A DNA stretch of 17,551 nt from an uncultured Coriobacteriaceae bacterium (GCA_902783925.1 CACZSV010000091.1:1-17551); one strand, 5' to 3'; numbered from the stretch's first letter, positions 1 to 6,475 are shown. Numbers and translations: made by a program. Notes: generated by a model from the sequence alone, not told the origin.

Positions 1-188
1 CCGCCAGCATTCTTCTCTATAACCGAACGCGGCGCCTTGCCTTTTCTAAAACCAGGTATATCGTTTTTCGCAAGTTGCTTGAAATAGCTGGTAATGTGCT
101 CGTTGACTTCATCAGCATCTGCTGTAATGGTTACGACAAGCTCTTGAACTTCGCCGTCGCTTTCTCGCGTCATATCTTTGATCTGCAC
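1..188 (-). CDS. tig: Trigger factor, N-terminal part (cut by the window edge)
   Basis: Ribosome-associated chaperone and peptidyl-prolyl isomerase that meets nascent chains at the exit tunnel. Only the first 62 codons are inside the window. They encode the start of the ribosome-binding domain, including the diagnostic loop GFRKGKAP (residues 46-53 from the chosen start), which docks to ribosomal protein L23. I chose the GTG at 188 because TTTGGAG lies 5 nt upstream and because this puts GFRK about where E. coli trigger factor has it (near residue 44). An in-frame ATG at 251, 5 nt after the preceding stop, would add 21 residues and has a weaker Shine-Dalgarno (AGGTAG). The preceding 113-codon gene probably shares its transcript. 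The family call is firm; the start is less certain. Confidence 0.88.
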   Translation of the reverse strand, partial: MQIKDMTRESDGEVQELVVTITADADEVNEHITSYFKQLAKNDIPGFRKGKAPRSVIEKNAG

Positions 189-225
189 GCTTGCTCCAAA
201 TCTCGGTTCATAAATCTTGTAGCCG

Positions 226-246
226 GGCGCGTCGTATACACGCGCC
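226..246 (-). other. GC-rich stem-loop upstream of tig
   Basis: The arms GGCGCGT (226-232) and ACGCGCC (240-246) pair perfectly around a 7-nt loop. The hairpin lies between the end of the 113-codon gene and the preferred tig start. No T-tract follows on the minus strand, so an intrinsic terminator is unlikely. It could be a 5' leader structure or an mRNA processing site. If tig really starts at 251, it would instead be inside the coding region. Confidence 0.4.
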
Positions 247-256
247 ACCATGATTA

Positions 257-598
257 CTACCTATTGCGGAAATTACCGGCGGGATCGATTGCCCTGCGCT
301 GGGAAAGCTCATCTGAGAACAGAATCGCATACCGCAGCCCCTTAAGCGTGACAATGAGGCTCGCAACCTCATGGCCTTCCTTTCCCCCATGGTTGTAGAC
401 CTCATAGGTCAAAATCTCCCTATCGATCATCGGCTGATACACGGGAGAATCCACAACCTTGCTCAAAAGCATGTTGGTTGGCTGGCGCTGCATCGATTCG
501 TCCTGGCGCAAACAAATATTGTAGAGAATGTCTTCTTGCTCTTCGGTCAAGCGACCCATTTCTTCAATCTCGTCGAGAATTTCCTGTTCGGTAGCCAT
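257..598 (-). CDS. Hypothetical protein upstream of trigger factor (113 aa)
   Basis: I do not recognise a family. The product is a small soluble protein with an acidic helical N-terminus (EQEILDEIEEM), a mixed middle part, and a C-terminal stretch containing VTLKGLRYAILFSDE that looks like beta-strand followed by helix. There is no signal peptide, membrane segment or metal-binding motif. The ATG at 598 is preceded by GAAAGGA at a good distance, which supports real translation. The stop at 257 lies 5 nt before one possible tig start, so it is probably co-transcribed with tig. An AT-rich stretch 25-45 nt upstream of the start (around TGTAATATA on the minus strand) may hold the promoter, but no clear -35 is seen. 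The reading frame and ribosome-binding site make a real gene likely; its function is unknown. Confidence 0.7.
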   Translation of the reverse strand: MATEQEILDEIEEMGRLTEEQEDILYNICLRQDESMQRQPTNMLLSKVVDSPVYQPMIDREILTYEVYNHGGKEGHEVASLIVTLKGLRYAILFSDELSQRRAIDPAGNFRNR

Positions 599-683
599 TG
601 GCTAGTCCTTTCGTCTTCGAATGCAAGTTCCCCTATATTACACTGTCTTGAACAACAGGGACATTCGTTTGCAAAACCGTAAA

Positions 684-717
684 GAAAGGCCCGCGTCCTC
701 ACGGATGCGGGCCTTTC
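684..717 (-). terminator. Rho-independent terminator of the Mo-enzyme operon
   Basis: A 15-bp stem (684-698 with 703-717, one G-T wobble) closes a 4-nt loop. It begins 27 nt after the stop of the 91-codon gene and is followed on the minus strand by CTTTACGGTTTT. The stem is very GC-rich. The plus strand has no T-tract after it, so it most likely serves the minus-strand operon. Confidence 0.8.
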
Positions 718-744
718 CCAAAAAGCTCAGACAATCAAGAGAGA

Positions 745-1020
745 CTAGACGCCTGCATAGCCCTTGGACGGATCGCTTCCGCCCTCGCCGATCGCGCTGT
801 CGCCCTTCTCGTTGCCCGTGCGCTTCGTGCTGGTGTAGCCAGCCCATGCGCGAGCGATGAACTTATCCTTGACGAAGAACACCTGGGCCTTCATGATGTC
901 AGCCTGGGTCAGACCAAACTCCTCGAGAGCACCGGCCTTGTCCTTGCCAGAGGCGATTGCTTCGTTCAGCTTTTCCGCAATCTCAGGCGGATCGAGCTCC
1001 ATCAACTCATCACGAGTCAT
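745..1020 (-). CDS. Third gene of the Mo-enzyme operon, 91-aa unknown protein
   Basis: I do not recognise a family. The gene has an excellent Shine-Dalgarno (AAGGAGGG, 8 nt before the ATG), lies 87 nt after the small-subunit gene, and is closed by a strong terminator, so it is very likely the last gene of the operon. Residues 1-58 look like a compact helical domain. The segment ALEEFGLTQADIMKAQ (31-46) has a helix-turn-helix flavour. Residues 60-91 are Gly/Ser/Lys-rich and probably disordered. There are no cysteines, no signal peptide and no membrane segment, so it is unlikely to carry an Fe-S cluster or heme. It may be an assembly factor, an extra subunit or a small regulator of the complex; the sequence does not decide. 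Confidence 0.75.
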   Translation of the reverse strand: MTRDELMELDPPEIAEKLNEAIASGKDKAGALEEFGLTQADIMKAQVFFVKDKFIARAWAGYTSTKRTGNEKGDSAIGEGGSDPSKGYAGV

Positions 1021-1107
1021 ATTGAGTTCCCTCCTTAGTTGTCAAATCTTTGGCAGGGCCGCCACCGCACGATGACGGCCCACCAAGTCTACTTCAAAAG
1101 CGATGCT

Positions 1108-1467
1108 TTAGAGAACGAACAGGCACATCGGACGATCGAACTCGTGCATCTTTGCTTCCATCTCCTCGAGGGTGCCATAGTAGAGGGAGTCAGACTCTTC
1201 TACCTGGACAGCCAGAGGACGCTGGCCGGCCTTGTCGCCGCCCGTGCCCCAATGCTTGGAGAAAATGGAGGTCGGAATCGGGAGATAGATCCACTCCCAA
1301 TCGTCGCCGTCGTTGCCCTCACCGATCTTGAAGGGACCAACTTCGACTTCCTTGATACCAAACTGGTCAAGCGGAAGTCCAAGCTCTTCCTTGCAGGCGA
1401 TTTCTGCGGCGTGGTTGCCAGAGAAGAACGTGTAGTCAACCAGCAATGCATACTTCTGATCTGCCAT
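1108..1467 (-). CDS. Ferredoxin-like small subunit of the Mo enzyme with cluster cysteines lost
   Basis: A 119-aa protein resembling the two-cluster [4Fe-4S] subunits that pair with catechol-dehydroxylase-type Mo enzymes. The N-terminal segment DYTFFSGNHAAEIAC sits where relatives have a CxxCxxCxxxC motif, but those positions are F15, N18, A21 and C25, so only the last cysteine remains. The second cysteine group is also gone: F69, H72, A86 and E90 occupy the expected ligand positions. The rest of the fold signature survives (GLPLDQFGIK, GPFKI, YLPIPT, YYGTLEEM). It cannot bind the two clusters as usual. The gene has a good ribosome-binding site (AAAGGAAG) and lies 21 nt after the large-subunit gene. 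The open, undamaged frame argues against a pseudogene. I infer a structural rather than electron-transfer role. Confidence 0.8.
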   Translation of the reverse strand: MADQKYALLVDYTFFSGNHAAEIACKEELGLPLDQFGIKEVEVGPFKIGEGNDGDDWEWIYLPIPTSIFSKHWGTGGDKAGQRPLAVQVEESDSLYYGTLEEMEAKMHEFDRPMCLFVL

Positions 1468-1488
1468 TTAAGCCACTTCCTTTCTTGA

Positions 1489-3870
1489 CTAGTCTTGGTC
1501 CAGGCTGCGGACGCGCTTCATGTTGCACATAACACCCTTGTAAGGTGCGCCGAAGCCGAGCTTGCCGATGTTCATATGCGGGATGAGGCTGTTGGTGTTG
1601 GCCTTCCAGACGCCAAACAGGTTGGGCTCTTCGCCGTCCTGCTCGGGGAACCACCAACCATGAGCGCAGTTGATGATGCCGGGCTTCATCTGATAGGTGA
1701 TCTCTGCCTTGTAGCGAGCCTCACCAAACATGTTGTAGACCTCTACCCAGTCGCCCTCAGTGATGCCGTACTCTGCGGCAGTCTCAGGATTGATCTGGAC
1801 CCACGGCCACGGATCGATCTGACGCAGGGACGGAACCTGACGATGCTCAGAGTGGAAGGAGCTATAGCGACGCGAACCAGTCGTCGTGATGAGCGGATAC
1901 TGGCCAGCGAACTCAGGCTTGCTGAGCTGCGAGTAGTTGGGCTCCTCGTAGTACGGCAGCGGATCCTCGCCCCAGGATTCGTAAAGAATCGAGTAGGCTT
2001 CGATCTGGCCGGTAATGGTGTTGAAGCCGGGCTCGCCGTCGAAGCGGAGCATGCCCTTCTCATACTTCTCATACTCAAAGCCGTGCGCACCAGGCTGATA
2101 GATGCCCATTTCGCGCAGACCGTTGAAGTCGAGACCGAGCTCAGCGAGCTGGCCGGAGAAGAATGCGTCAACAGCCTTGTCAAGAGCCTCGAGGTCGAGC
2201 TTGCCACGGCCCTCAGCACTCGTCAGAGTGGGAGCATACTGGCTCATCTCGAGCGTGCTGGGATCAAGAGTCTCACCAGCAGGCTTGTACCACGGCCACC
2301 AGGTCGGGTTCAGGCGCTGACCAAAGATGAGGCAGATCTCGACGTCGGACTTGCACTCGCCGACCTGCAGAGCCTTGTTCATGGGAGCCATGAACACGGT
2401 GTTGCGGCCATAGTGCGGAAGCGTGATGGCGTCATGCTCTGCCCAGGTGCTCATCGGCAGGAAGTAGTCGCCAACAGCCATCGCCGTCGGGGTCAGGAAG
2501 AGGTCCTGGATGACGCAGAACTCGATGCTCTCGCACAGAGCGTCATGCCAACGCTTGGGCTGAGCCGAGCAGGTCGGTGCCAGGAAGTTGGAGCTGTTGA
2601 ACCAAGCCATGCGGAGCTGATACGGCTTGTGCGACTCCATGGTGTTCAGAGTCTCGTCAGGCTGCGTGGTAGCCATACCAGTGGAGAGGCCGGGCCACTC
2701 AGCTGCGCCGATGCGCTTTGCCCAAACTTCGTCAGCCATAGCGCCGCGCTGCTCCATACGCCACTTGCCGAGGAGTGCGGATGCAGGGCCGAGCGTCAGG
2801 CCGCCCGGGCGGTCAATCGAGCCAGCGAGTGCGGCAAGAATGATCATAGCCTGGGAAAGCTGAACGCCGTTCTTGTTCTGGTCAAATGCGAGGCCCCAAG
2901 CCCAACCAATCGGGCGCTCGGTGCCGATGATGTGAGCAACGCGCTCAATCGTCTCTGCGTCGACCGTCGTGATGCGTGCGCATTCCTCGACAGTGTACTC
3001 AGCAGCGCGCTCTTTGAGCTCGTCAAGACCATAGATCCACTTCTCAGCGAATTCTTTGTCATACTCATCATTCTGGAACATGAGGTTCATGACCGTCATG
3101 GCGAACATCGTGTCGGTCTGCGGACGCAGCTGGACGTTGATGTTGCCATTACGAGTGCCAACCCACGTGATGCGCGGGTCGACGGAGATGATCTTGGAGC
3201 CAAGCTTCATCATATCGACGAGGACATGGCCGAAGAAACCGTCACCGTTGGAGGGAAGCGGCTCTTTGCCCCAGACCACGACGTACTTGGAGAGGACGTA
3301 GTTCGGGTCATCAAAACGACCAGGCAGGTGACCTGCATAGTCAAGCTCAGGATAACCAGCGCCGAGGACATAGTCAGCGATGGAGCAACGAGGACCGTAG
3401 CAGGACCAGCCAGACTGCGTGTAGCAGCAGTTCGGGGACTGGAGTACGGAGAACGTCAGAGCATAGTAGTAAATGCAAGCCTCACGGCCGGTGCCACCGA
3501 AGCAGACGATGGACTCGGGGCCGTAGGTCTCCTGATAGTAGCGAACCTTGGTGCAAATCGTGTCGATTGCCTCGTCCCAAGTCGTGCGCTCCCACTTCAT
3601 CTTGCCGCGATCCTCATAGGCGCGCTTCATGGGATAGATAACACGATCAGGGCTATAGGTGTACTCACGAAGAGCAAGGTTCATGGCGTTAACGCGACCA
3701 GTGGTAATGGGGTTGTCGTCGTCGCCCTCGATGCGGATGAGCTTGTCATCCTTGGTGATGACCTTAACACCGTATCCGACCGGGTGGGATCCCGGGGGAG
3801 ACCAGGTGTTGCTACGAGTAGCTACAGTGCCGTCGGCACGCTGAACACGCCACTCCTTATCATAAGCCAT
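1489..3870 (-). CDS. Molybdopterin (bis-MGD) oxidoreductase-family large subunit lacking the N-terminal Fe-S cysteines
   Basis: A 793-aa catalytic subunit of the DMSO-reductase superfamily, closest by eye to the catechol dehydroxylase-like enzymes of gut Coriobacteriia. Visible landmarks are YPMKRAYEDRGKMKWERTTWDEA (77-101), SGWSCYGPR (153-161), a VVWGKEP cofactor-domain motif, and a C-terminal MopB domain near GITEGDWVEVYNMFGEAR. Relatives carry PGCHxGCG and RLCPRC cysteines for a [4Fe-4S] cluster; here the same places read PGSH, VGYG and RVNAMN (S28, Y33, N61, N64). There is no Tat signal, so the enzyme is cytoplasmic. The start at 3870 is set by AAAGGAG 7 nt upstream. Codon choice looks strongly biased, suggesting high expression. 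The substrate is unknown. Pyrogallol-phloroglucinol transhydroxylase also lacks this cluster, so transhydroxylation is one possibility, but overall similarity to it is not close. Confidence 0.85.
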   Translation of the reverse strand: MAYDKEWRVQRADGTVATRSNTWSPPGSHPVGYGVKVITKDDKLIRIEGDDDNPITTGRVNAMNLALREYTYSPDRVIYPMKRAYEDRGKMKWERTTWDEAIDTICTKVRYYQETYGPESIVCFGGTGREACIYYYALTFSVLQSPNCCYTQSGWSCYGPRCSIADYVLGAGYPELDYAGHLPGRFDDPNYVLSKYVVVWGKEPLPSNGDGFFGHVLVDMMKLGSKIISVDPRITWVGTRNGNINVQLRPQTDTMFAMTVMNLMFQNDEYDKEFAEKWIYGLDELKERAAEYTVEECARITTVDAETIERVAHIIGTERPIGWAWGLAFDQNKNGVQLSQAMIILAALAGSIDRPGGLTLGPASALLGKWRMEQRGAMADEVWAKRIGAAEWPGLSTGMATTQPDETLNTMESHKPYQLRMAWFNSSNFLAPTCSAQPKRWHDALCESIEFCVIQDLFLTPTAMAVGDYFLPMSTWAEHDAITLPHYGRNTVFMAPMNKALQVGECKSDVEICLIFGQRLNPTWWPWYKPAGETLDPSTLEMSQYAPTLTSAEGRGKLDLEALDKAVDAFFSGQLAELGLDFNGLREMGIYQPGAHGFEYEKYEKGMLRFDGEPGFNTITGQIEAYSILYESWGEDPLPYYEEPNYSQLSKPEFAGQYPLITTTGSRRYSSFHSEHRQVPSLRQIDPWPWVQINPETAAEYGITEGDWVEVYNMFGEARYKAEITYQMKPGIINCAHGWWFPEQDGEEPNLFGVWKANTNSLIPHMNIGKLGFGAPYKGVMCNMKRVRSLDQD

Positions 3871-4091
3871 AATGTTTCTCCTTTTCCTCAATTACCTTTC
3901 GGGAAACTTGGGAACCCTCTTATGCACATCGAGCCAAATTTAAACTCTCTGCACATACATATGGAGATTTATGAAGCAGGCTTCTCTTCATAGACGCCCC
4001 ATATGACCAACTGATGAGCCAACATCTCATCCCCAAAAAACGTGCACAGATGTCCTTTTCATCCAAGCATGCCTTCCTGGATTGGATTTTA

Positions 4092-4116
4092 GAGGGCAAC
4101 ACTAAAGTCTGCCCTC
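4092..4116. repeat. Inverted repeat in the Mo-operon leader
   Basis: GAGGGCA (4092-4098) and TGCCCTC (4110-4116) form perfect 7-bp arms around 11 nt. No T-run follows immediately on either strand. It may be an operator or a leader hairpin. A second smaller inverted pair, TCACA/TGTGA, lies just beside it at 4120-4132. Confidence 0.4.
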
Positions 4117-4271
4117 CCTTCACAATATGTGATTGGGTAAGCACATCAGGACAGCCTCGCTTCCGAAGGTGTCTGGGGCAACGAAAGCTAAGTTGACCTA
4201 ACGTCTTAAAATCATACCAGCATTCGCCCTGTTTGTTTATCGCAAAAACCTAAAACATTTAATCTTGTTAA

Positions 4272-4300
4272 AGTATAATCTTGAGCTTGAGAAAACAACA
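4272..4300 (-). promoter_or_regulatory. Possible promoter for the Mo-enzyme operon
   Basis: On the minus strand a TATACT -10 (4277-4272) lies 17 nt after TGTTGT (4300-4295), a poor -35. Transcription from here would give a leader of nearly 400 nt carrying the inverted repeats. The plus strand also has a perfect TATAAT at 4274-4279, so the AT-rich composition alone may produce such matches. Confidence 0.28.
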
Positions 4301-4371
4301 GGTTATATCTGTTTTTGAATTACTTTTCTTGTTTGGATGCATTTTGTAAATAGTAACTGACCAGCAATTTT

Positions 4372-5016
4372 CTAATTGCTTGGACAAATGTCGTAAAGTG
4401 GACACTCGTCACATCGCGGCCGGCGAGCAATGCAGAATTCGCGGCCAAAACGAATCCACTGGCTGTTCACATTTTTCCATAATTCGCGCGGGAGAATCGA
4501 CAGCAAATCCTGCTCGACTTGCGACGCTTCCTTTTTCGATGACAGCTTGAGCTTGTGGGTGATTCTGAACACGTGCGTATCGACGGCGATGCCCTCGACT
4601 TTCCCAAAGCATTCGTTCATCACGATGTTCGCCGTCTTGCGCCCAACGCCCGGAAGCTTCTGCAGGTCCTCCATTGTCTGGGGGACTTCTCCGTTGAAAT
4701 CGCTCATGATCATGCGTGCACACGCAACGCAGTTGTTCGCTTTGTTTCGGTGAAAGCCGATTGACCATATTACTTTCTCGACTTCTTCCGCATCTGCCTG
4801 GGCCATCGTCTCGGGCGTGCCCCAGCGCATGAAGAGCTCGGGCGTGACCTTGTTCACATTTGCATCCGTAGTCTGCGCCGAAAGCGCCACAGCTATGACG
4901 CATTGGAAGGGGCCGGAGAACTTGAGCGCTGGCGTTGGAGCAGGGTACAGCTCGTCCATACGCCGACACACTTCGATTGCGCGTTCTCGCTTACTCGCTT
5001 TGGATTCGCGAGGCAT
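4372..5016 (-). CDS. nth: Endonuclease III (DNA glycosylase/AP lyase)
   Basis: Base-excision repair enzyme that removes oxidised pyrimidines and nicks abasic sites. At 214 aa it matches the usual family length (211 in E. coli). The helix-hairpin-helix LPGVGRKTAN contains the catalytic lysine (K127), AVDTH holds the catalytic aspartate (D146), and the C-terminal C195-x6-C202-x2-C205-x5-C211 is the classic [4Fe-4S] loop. I chose the ATG at 5016 because GGAG lies 8 nt upstream. Another ATG at 5022 overlaps the upstream stop by one base but leaves too little room for that site. It is the last gene of tadA-GT2-nth. An AGCAATT/AATTGCT hairpin spans the stop codon but lacks a clear T-tract. Confidence 0.95.
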   Translation of the reverse strand: MPRESKASKRERAIEVCRRMDELYPAPTPALKFSGPFQCVIAVALSAQTTDANVNKVTPELFMRWGTPETMAQADAEEVEKVIWSIGFHRNKANNCVACARMIMSDFNGEVPQTMEDLQKLPGVGRKTANIVMNECFGKVEGIAVDTHVFRITHKLKLSSKKEASQVEQDLLSILPRELWKNVNSQWIRFGREFCIARRPRCDECPLYDICPSN

Positions 5017-5021
5017 GGGCA

Positions 5022-5888
5022 TTACTCCTCGGATAAATATGGAGGCAGCGTGTCGTAGTCGAGAGCCTCGGGATTCTTGCGGCAAAAGGAATCTGTCGCA
5101 GGCATGAAGATGAATTTGTACAGCAACGGGCGCTGGTACAGACGCTCGAAGAGCCCCAGCTTATGATAGAGCTTGATATACGGGCGGTACGTGTTCCATT
5201 TCATCTTCACGACACCTGCAGGGTTCAGACCTTGATGGATCAGGCTGCCCTCGTTATCAACATAGTAGTACAGCGCCCTATCGATAAGCGCCACGCGATC
5301 GACAAGGCTCATGTACATGAGAATGAAAACATGGTCTTCGCCAAATTTCATGCTCGTATCGAAGCGCATGTGATTGTCTTCGATGATGCTGCGCCGGAAC
5401 ATCTTGTTCCAAAGCGAGGTGTAGTAGAAGTTCGCTGGGCGCGTTGCCATGTACTCCGCGTATTTCTCACGAGACACAAGGCCGACGGCAGGGCCGTGCT
5501 TGTATTCCATCTTGTCGCCCTGCACACGGTAGAAATCGGAAACGACATAGTCACAAGAGGGGCTCGTCGCGGCTTCCATGAACGCCTCGATAGCGTCGAG
5601 CTCGATCCAGTCGTCAGCATCGACGAAGTATATCCAGTCGCCCGTCGCGGCATCGAGACCAATGTTGCGTGAATTCGAGACGCCCGTGTTCGGCTTGCAG
5701 ATGAGATGGATACGCGCGTCGTGTGCGACATACTCACGCGCAATGCTCTGGCTGGCATCCGAGCTGCCATCGTCAATGAGGATGAACTCGATATTTCGAT
5801 ACGTCTGCTTGAGTATGCCCCTAATAGAACGCTCGAGAGTTCTTTCCGCGTTATAGAAGGGGAGAATGACGCTTACCTTTGGGTTCAC
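5022..5888 (-). CDS. Family 2 glycosyltransferase
   Basis: Transfers a sugar from a nucleotide-sugar donor to a surface glycan or lipid acceptor; donor and acceptor cannot be read from sequence. The 288-aa protein begins with the GT-A fold signature VSVILPFYN (5-13), then IDDGSSD (38-44) for nucleotide binding and VDADDW (89-94), the metal-binding DxD region. No membrane segments are seen, so it probably acts at the inner face of the membrane. I chose the GTG at 5888, which overlaps the tadA stop by 4 nt and follows GGGAGAGG; the longer ATG start at 5936 would lie deep inside tadA. It sits between two housekeeping genes with overlapping ends, so it is translationally coupled to them although functionally unrelated. 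Confidence 0.88.
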   Translation of the reverse strand: MNPKVSVILPFYNAERTLERSIRGILKQTYRNIEFILIDDGSSDASQSIAREYVAHDARIHLICKPNTGVSNSRNIGLDAATGDWIYFVDADDWIELDAIEAFMEAATSPSCDYVVSDFYRVQGDKMEYKHGPAVGLVSREKYAEYMATRPANFYYTSLWNKMFRRSIIEDNHMRFDTSMKFGEDHVFILMYMSLVDRVALIDRALYYYVDNEGSLIHQGLNPAGVVKMKWNTYRPYIKLYHKLGLFERLYQRPLLYKFIFMPATDSFCRKNPEALDYDTLPPYLSEE

Positions 5889-6349
5889 TGCCTCTCCCTC
5901 AATCGCGAAAAAAAGCTCGACAGCAACTCCGAGCATTCTTCTTGAAGCACGTCTGCCGTCACGTCAAAACGATGGTTGAGGCGCTCATCTTCGTTAATCT
6001 TATACAGAGTGCCCAACGCCCCACCTTTTTGGTCGCTCGCGCCATACACGCAGCGGTCAACACGGGCCTGCTGCATCAGCCCGGCACACATGAGGCACGG
6101 TTCGAGCGTTACGTACACCGTGCACCCGCTTAGACGCCAATGACCCAAGGTGCGTGCCGCCTCTTTCATTGCAAGAAACTCCGCATGGCCAGCAGGGTCT
6201 TCGTCGATTTCACGCCGGTTGCATGCGCTGGCAATAACAGAACCTTCGTAGACGACCACGGCGCCAATCGGCACCTCGTCAAGACTCTCGGCCTCATGCG
6301 CCTGCTCGATTGCCAGGCGCATGAATTGAATATCATCTGTTTCGGACAT
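5885..6349 (-). CDS. tadA: tRNA-specific adenosine deaminase
   Basis: Deaminates A34 of tRNA-Arg(ACG) to inosine, needed to read CGN codons. The 154-aa protein carries the cytidine-deaminase zinc site: H55-A-E57 (H as ligand, E as proton shuttle) and P84-C85-x2-C88. Length fits the family. The chosen ATG at 6349 starts directly at the conserved region; a longer frame upstream runs through the promoter and the glf terminator and is not protein-like. There is no Shine-Dalgarno, but a near-consensus -10 ends 7 nt before the ATG, which fits a leaderless mRNA. It is first gene of a tadA-GT2-nth operon. Confidence 0.94.
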   Translation of the reverse strand: MSETDDIQFMRLAIEQAHEAESLDEVPIGAVVVYEGSVIASACNRREIDEDPAGHAEFLAMKEAARTLGHWRLSGCTVYVTLEPCLMCAGLMQQARVDRCVYGASDQKGGALGTLYKINEDERLNHRFDVTADVLQEECSELLSSFFSRLRERQ

Positions 6350-6384
6350 AAAGAGTATTATACGGGAACAATCCTCGTGTACAA
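6350..6384 (-). promoter_or_regulatory. Promoter of tadA, probably giving a leaderless transcript
   Basis: TTGTAC (6384-6379) and a perfect TATAAT (6362-6357) are separated by 16 nt on the minus strand. Only 7 nt separate the -10 from the tadA ATG, so the expected start of transcription falls at or next to the A of the start codon, leaving no room for a ribosome-binding site. Leaderless mRNAs are common in Actinobacteria. Confidence 0.7.
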
Positions 6385-6431
6385 AATGATCGGCAGCGAC
6401 GCCCCGCGAAGAAGAATCGCAAAATGCGTGT

Positions 6432-6461
6432 AAAAGGATGAATCGGCATACCAGCTCATCC
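6432..6461 (-). terminator. Terminator downstream of glf
   Basis: GGATGA (6461-6456) pairs with TCATCC (6441-6436) on the minus strand, with a further GG/CC pair inside, and is followed directly by TTTT. It starts 15 nt after the glf stop. The stem is modest in strength. Confidence 0.55.
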
Positions 6462-6475
6462 GGGATCAGCATGTG

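Larger units (their letters stand above)
3871..4371. other. AT-rich 501-bp leader upstream of the Mo-enzyme operon, no credible gene
   Basis: Short open frames here lack ribosome-binding sites and protein-like composition, and I see no tRNA or recognisable riboswitch. Visible structure: a 7-bp hairpin at 4092-4116; TCACA-ATA-TGTGA arms at 4120-4132; the hexamer GCACAT at 3924, 3951 and 4141; a possible promoter at 4272-4300; and an AGCAATT/AATTGCT hairpin at 4363-4380 that includes the nth stop codon. The region is much richer in A+T than its flanks. It is probably the control region of the operon plus the 3' end of the nth transcript. Confidence 0.55.

Noticed and set aside
1108..3870. The Mo operon as a decaying pseudogene pair, given its lost cysteines
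   Set aside because: Both frames are full length and undisturbed, with good ribosome-binding sites, retained structural motifs and strongly biased codons; replacements are confined to cluster ligands.
1495..3993. An 832-codon open frame on the plus strand opposite the Mo large subunit
   Set aside because: It is a shadow of the strong codon bias of the real gene: low-complexity Arg/Leu/Ala/Val-rich product, no recognisable domain and no ribosome-binding site.
4120..4132. TCACA-ATA-TGTGA as a CRP/FNR-like site
   Set aside because: The half-sites are in the reverse order and the spacing is 3 rather than 6 (CRP) or 4 (FNR), so it does not fit either regulator.
3920..4196. Two short open frames (74 codons minus, 60 codons plus) in the Mo-operon leader
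   Set aside because: No ribosome-binding sites, unusual composition, and they overlap each other in AT-rich non-coding sequence.
4081..4210. A possible molybdenum-cofactor or other riboswitch in the Mo-operon leader
   Set aside because: Hairpins are present, but I could not match a known riboswitch core on either strand; a covariance-model search would decide.
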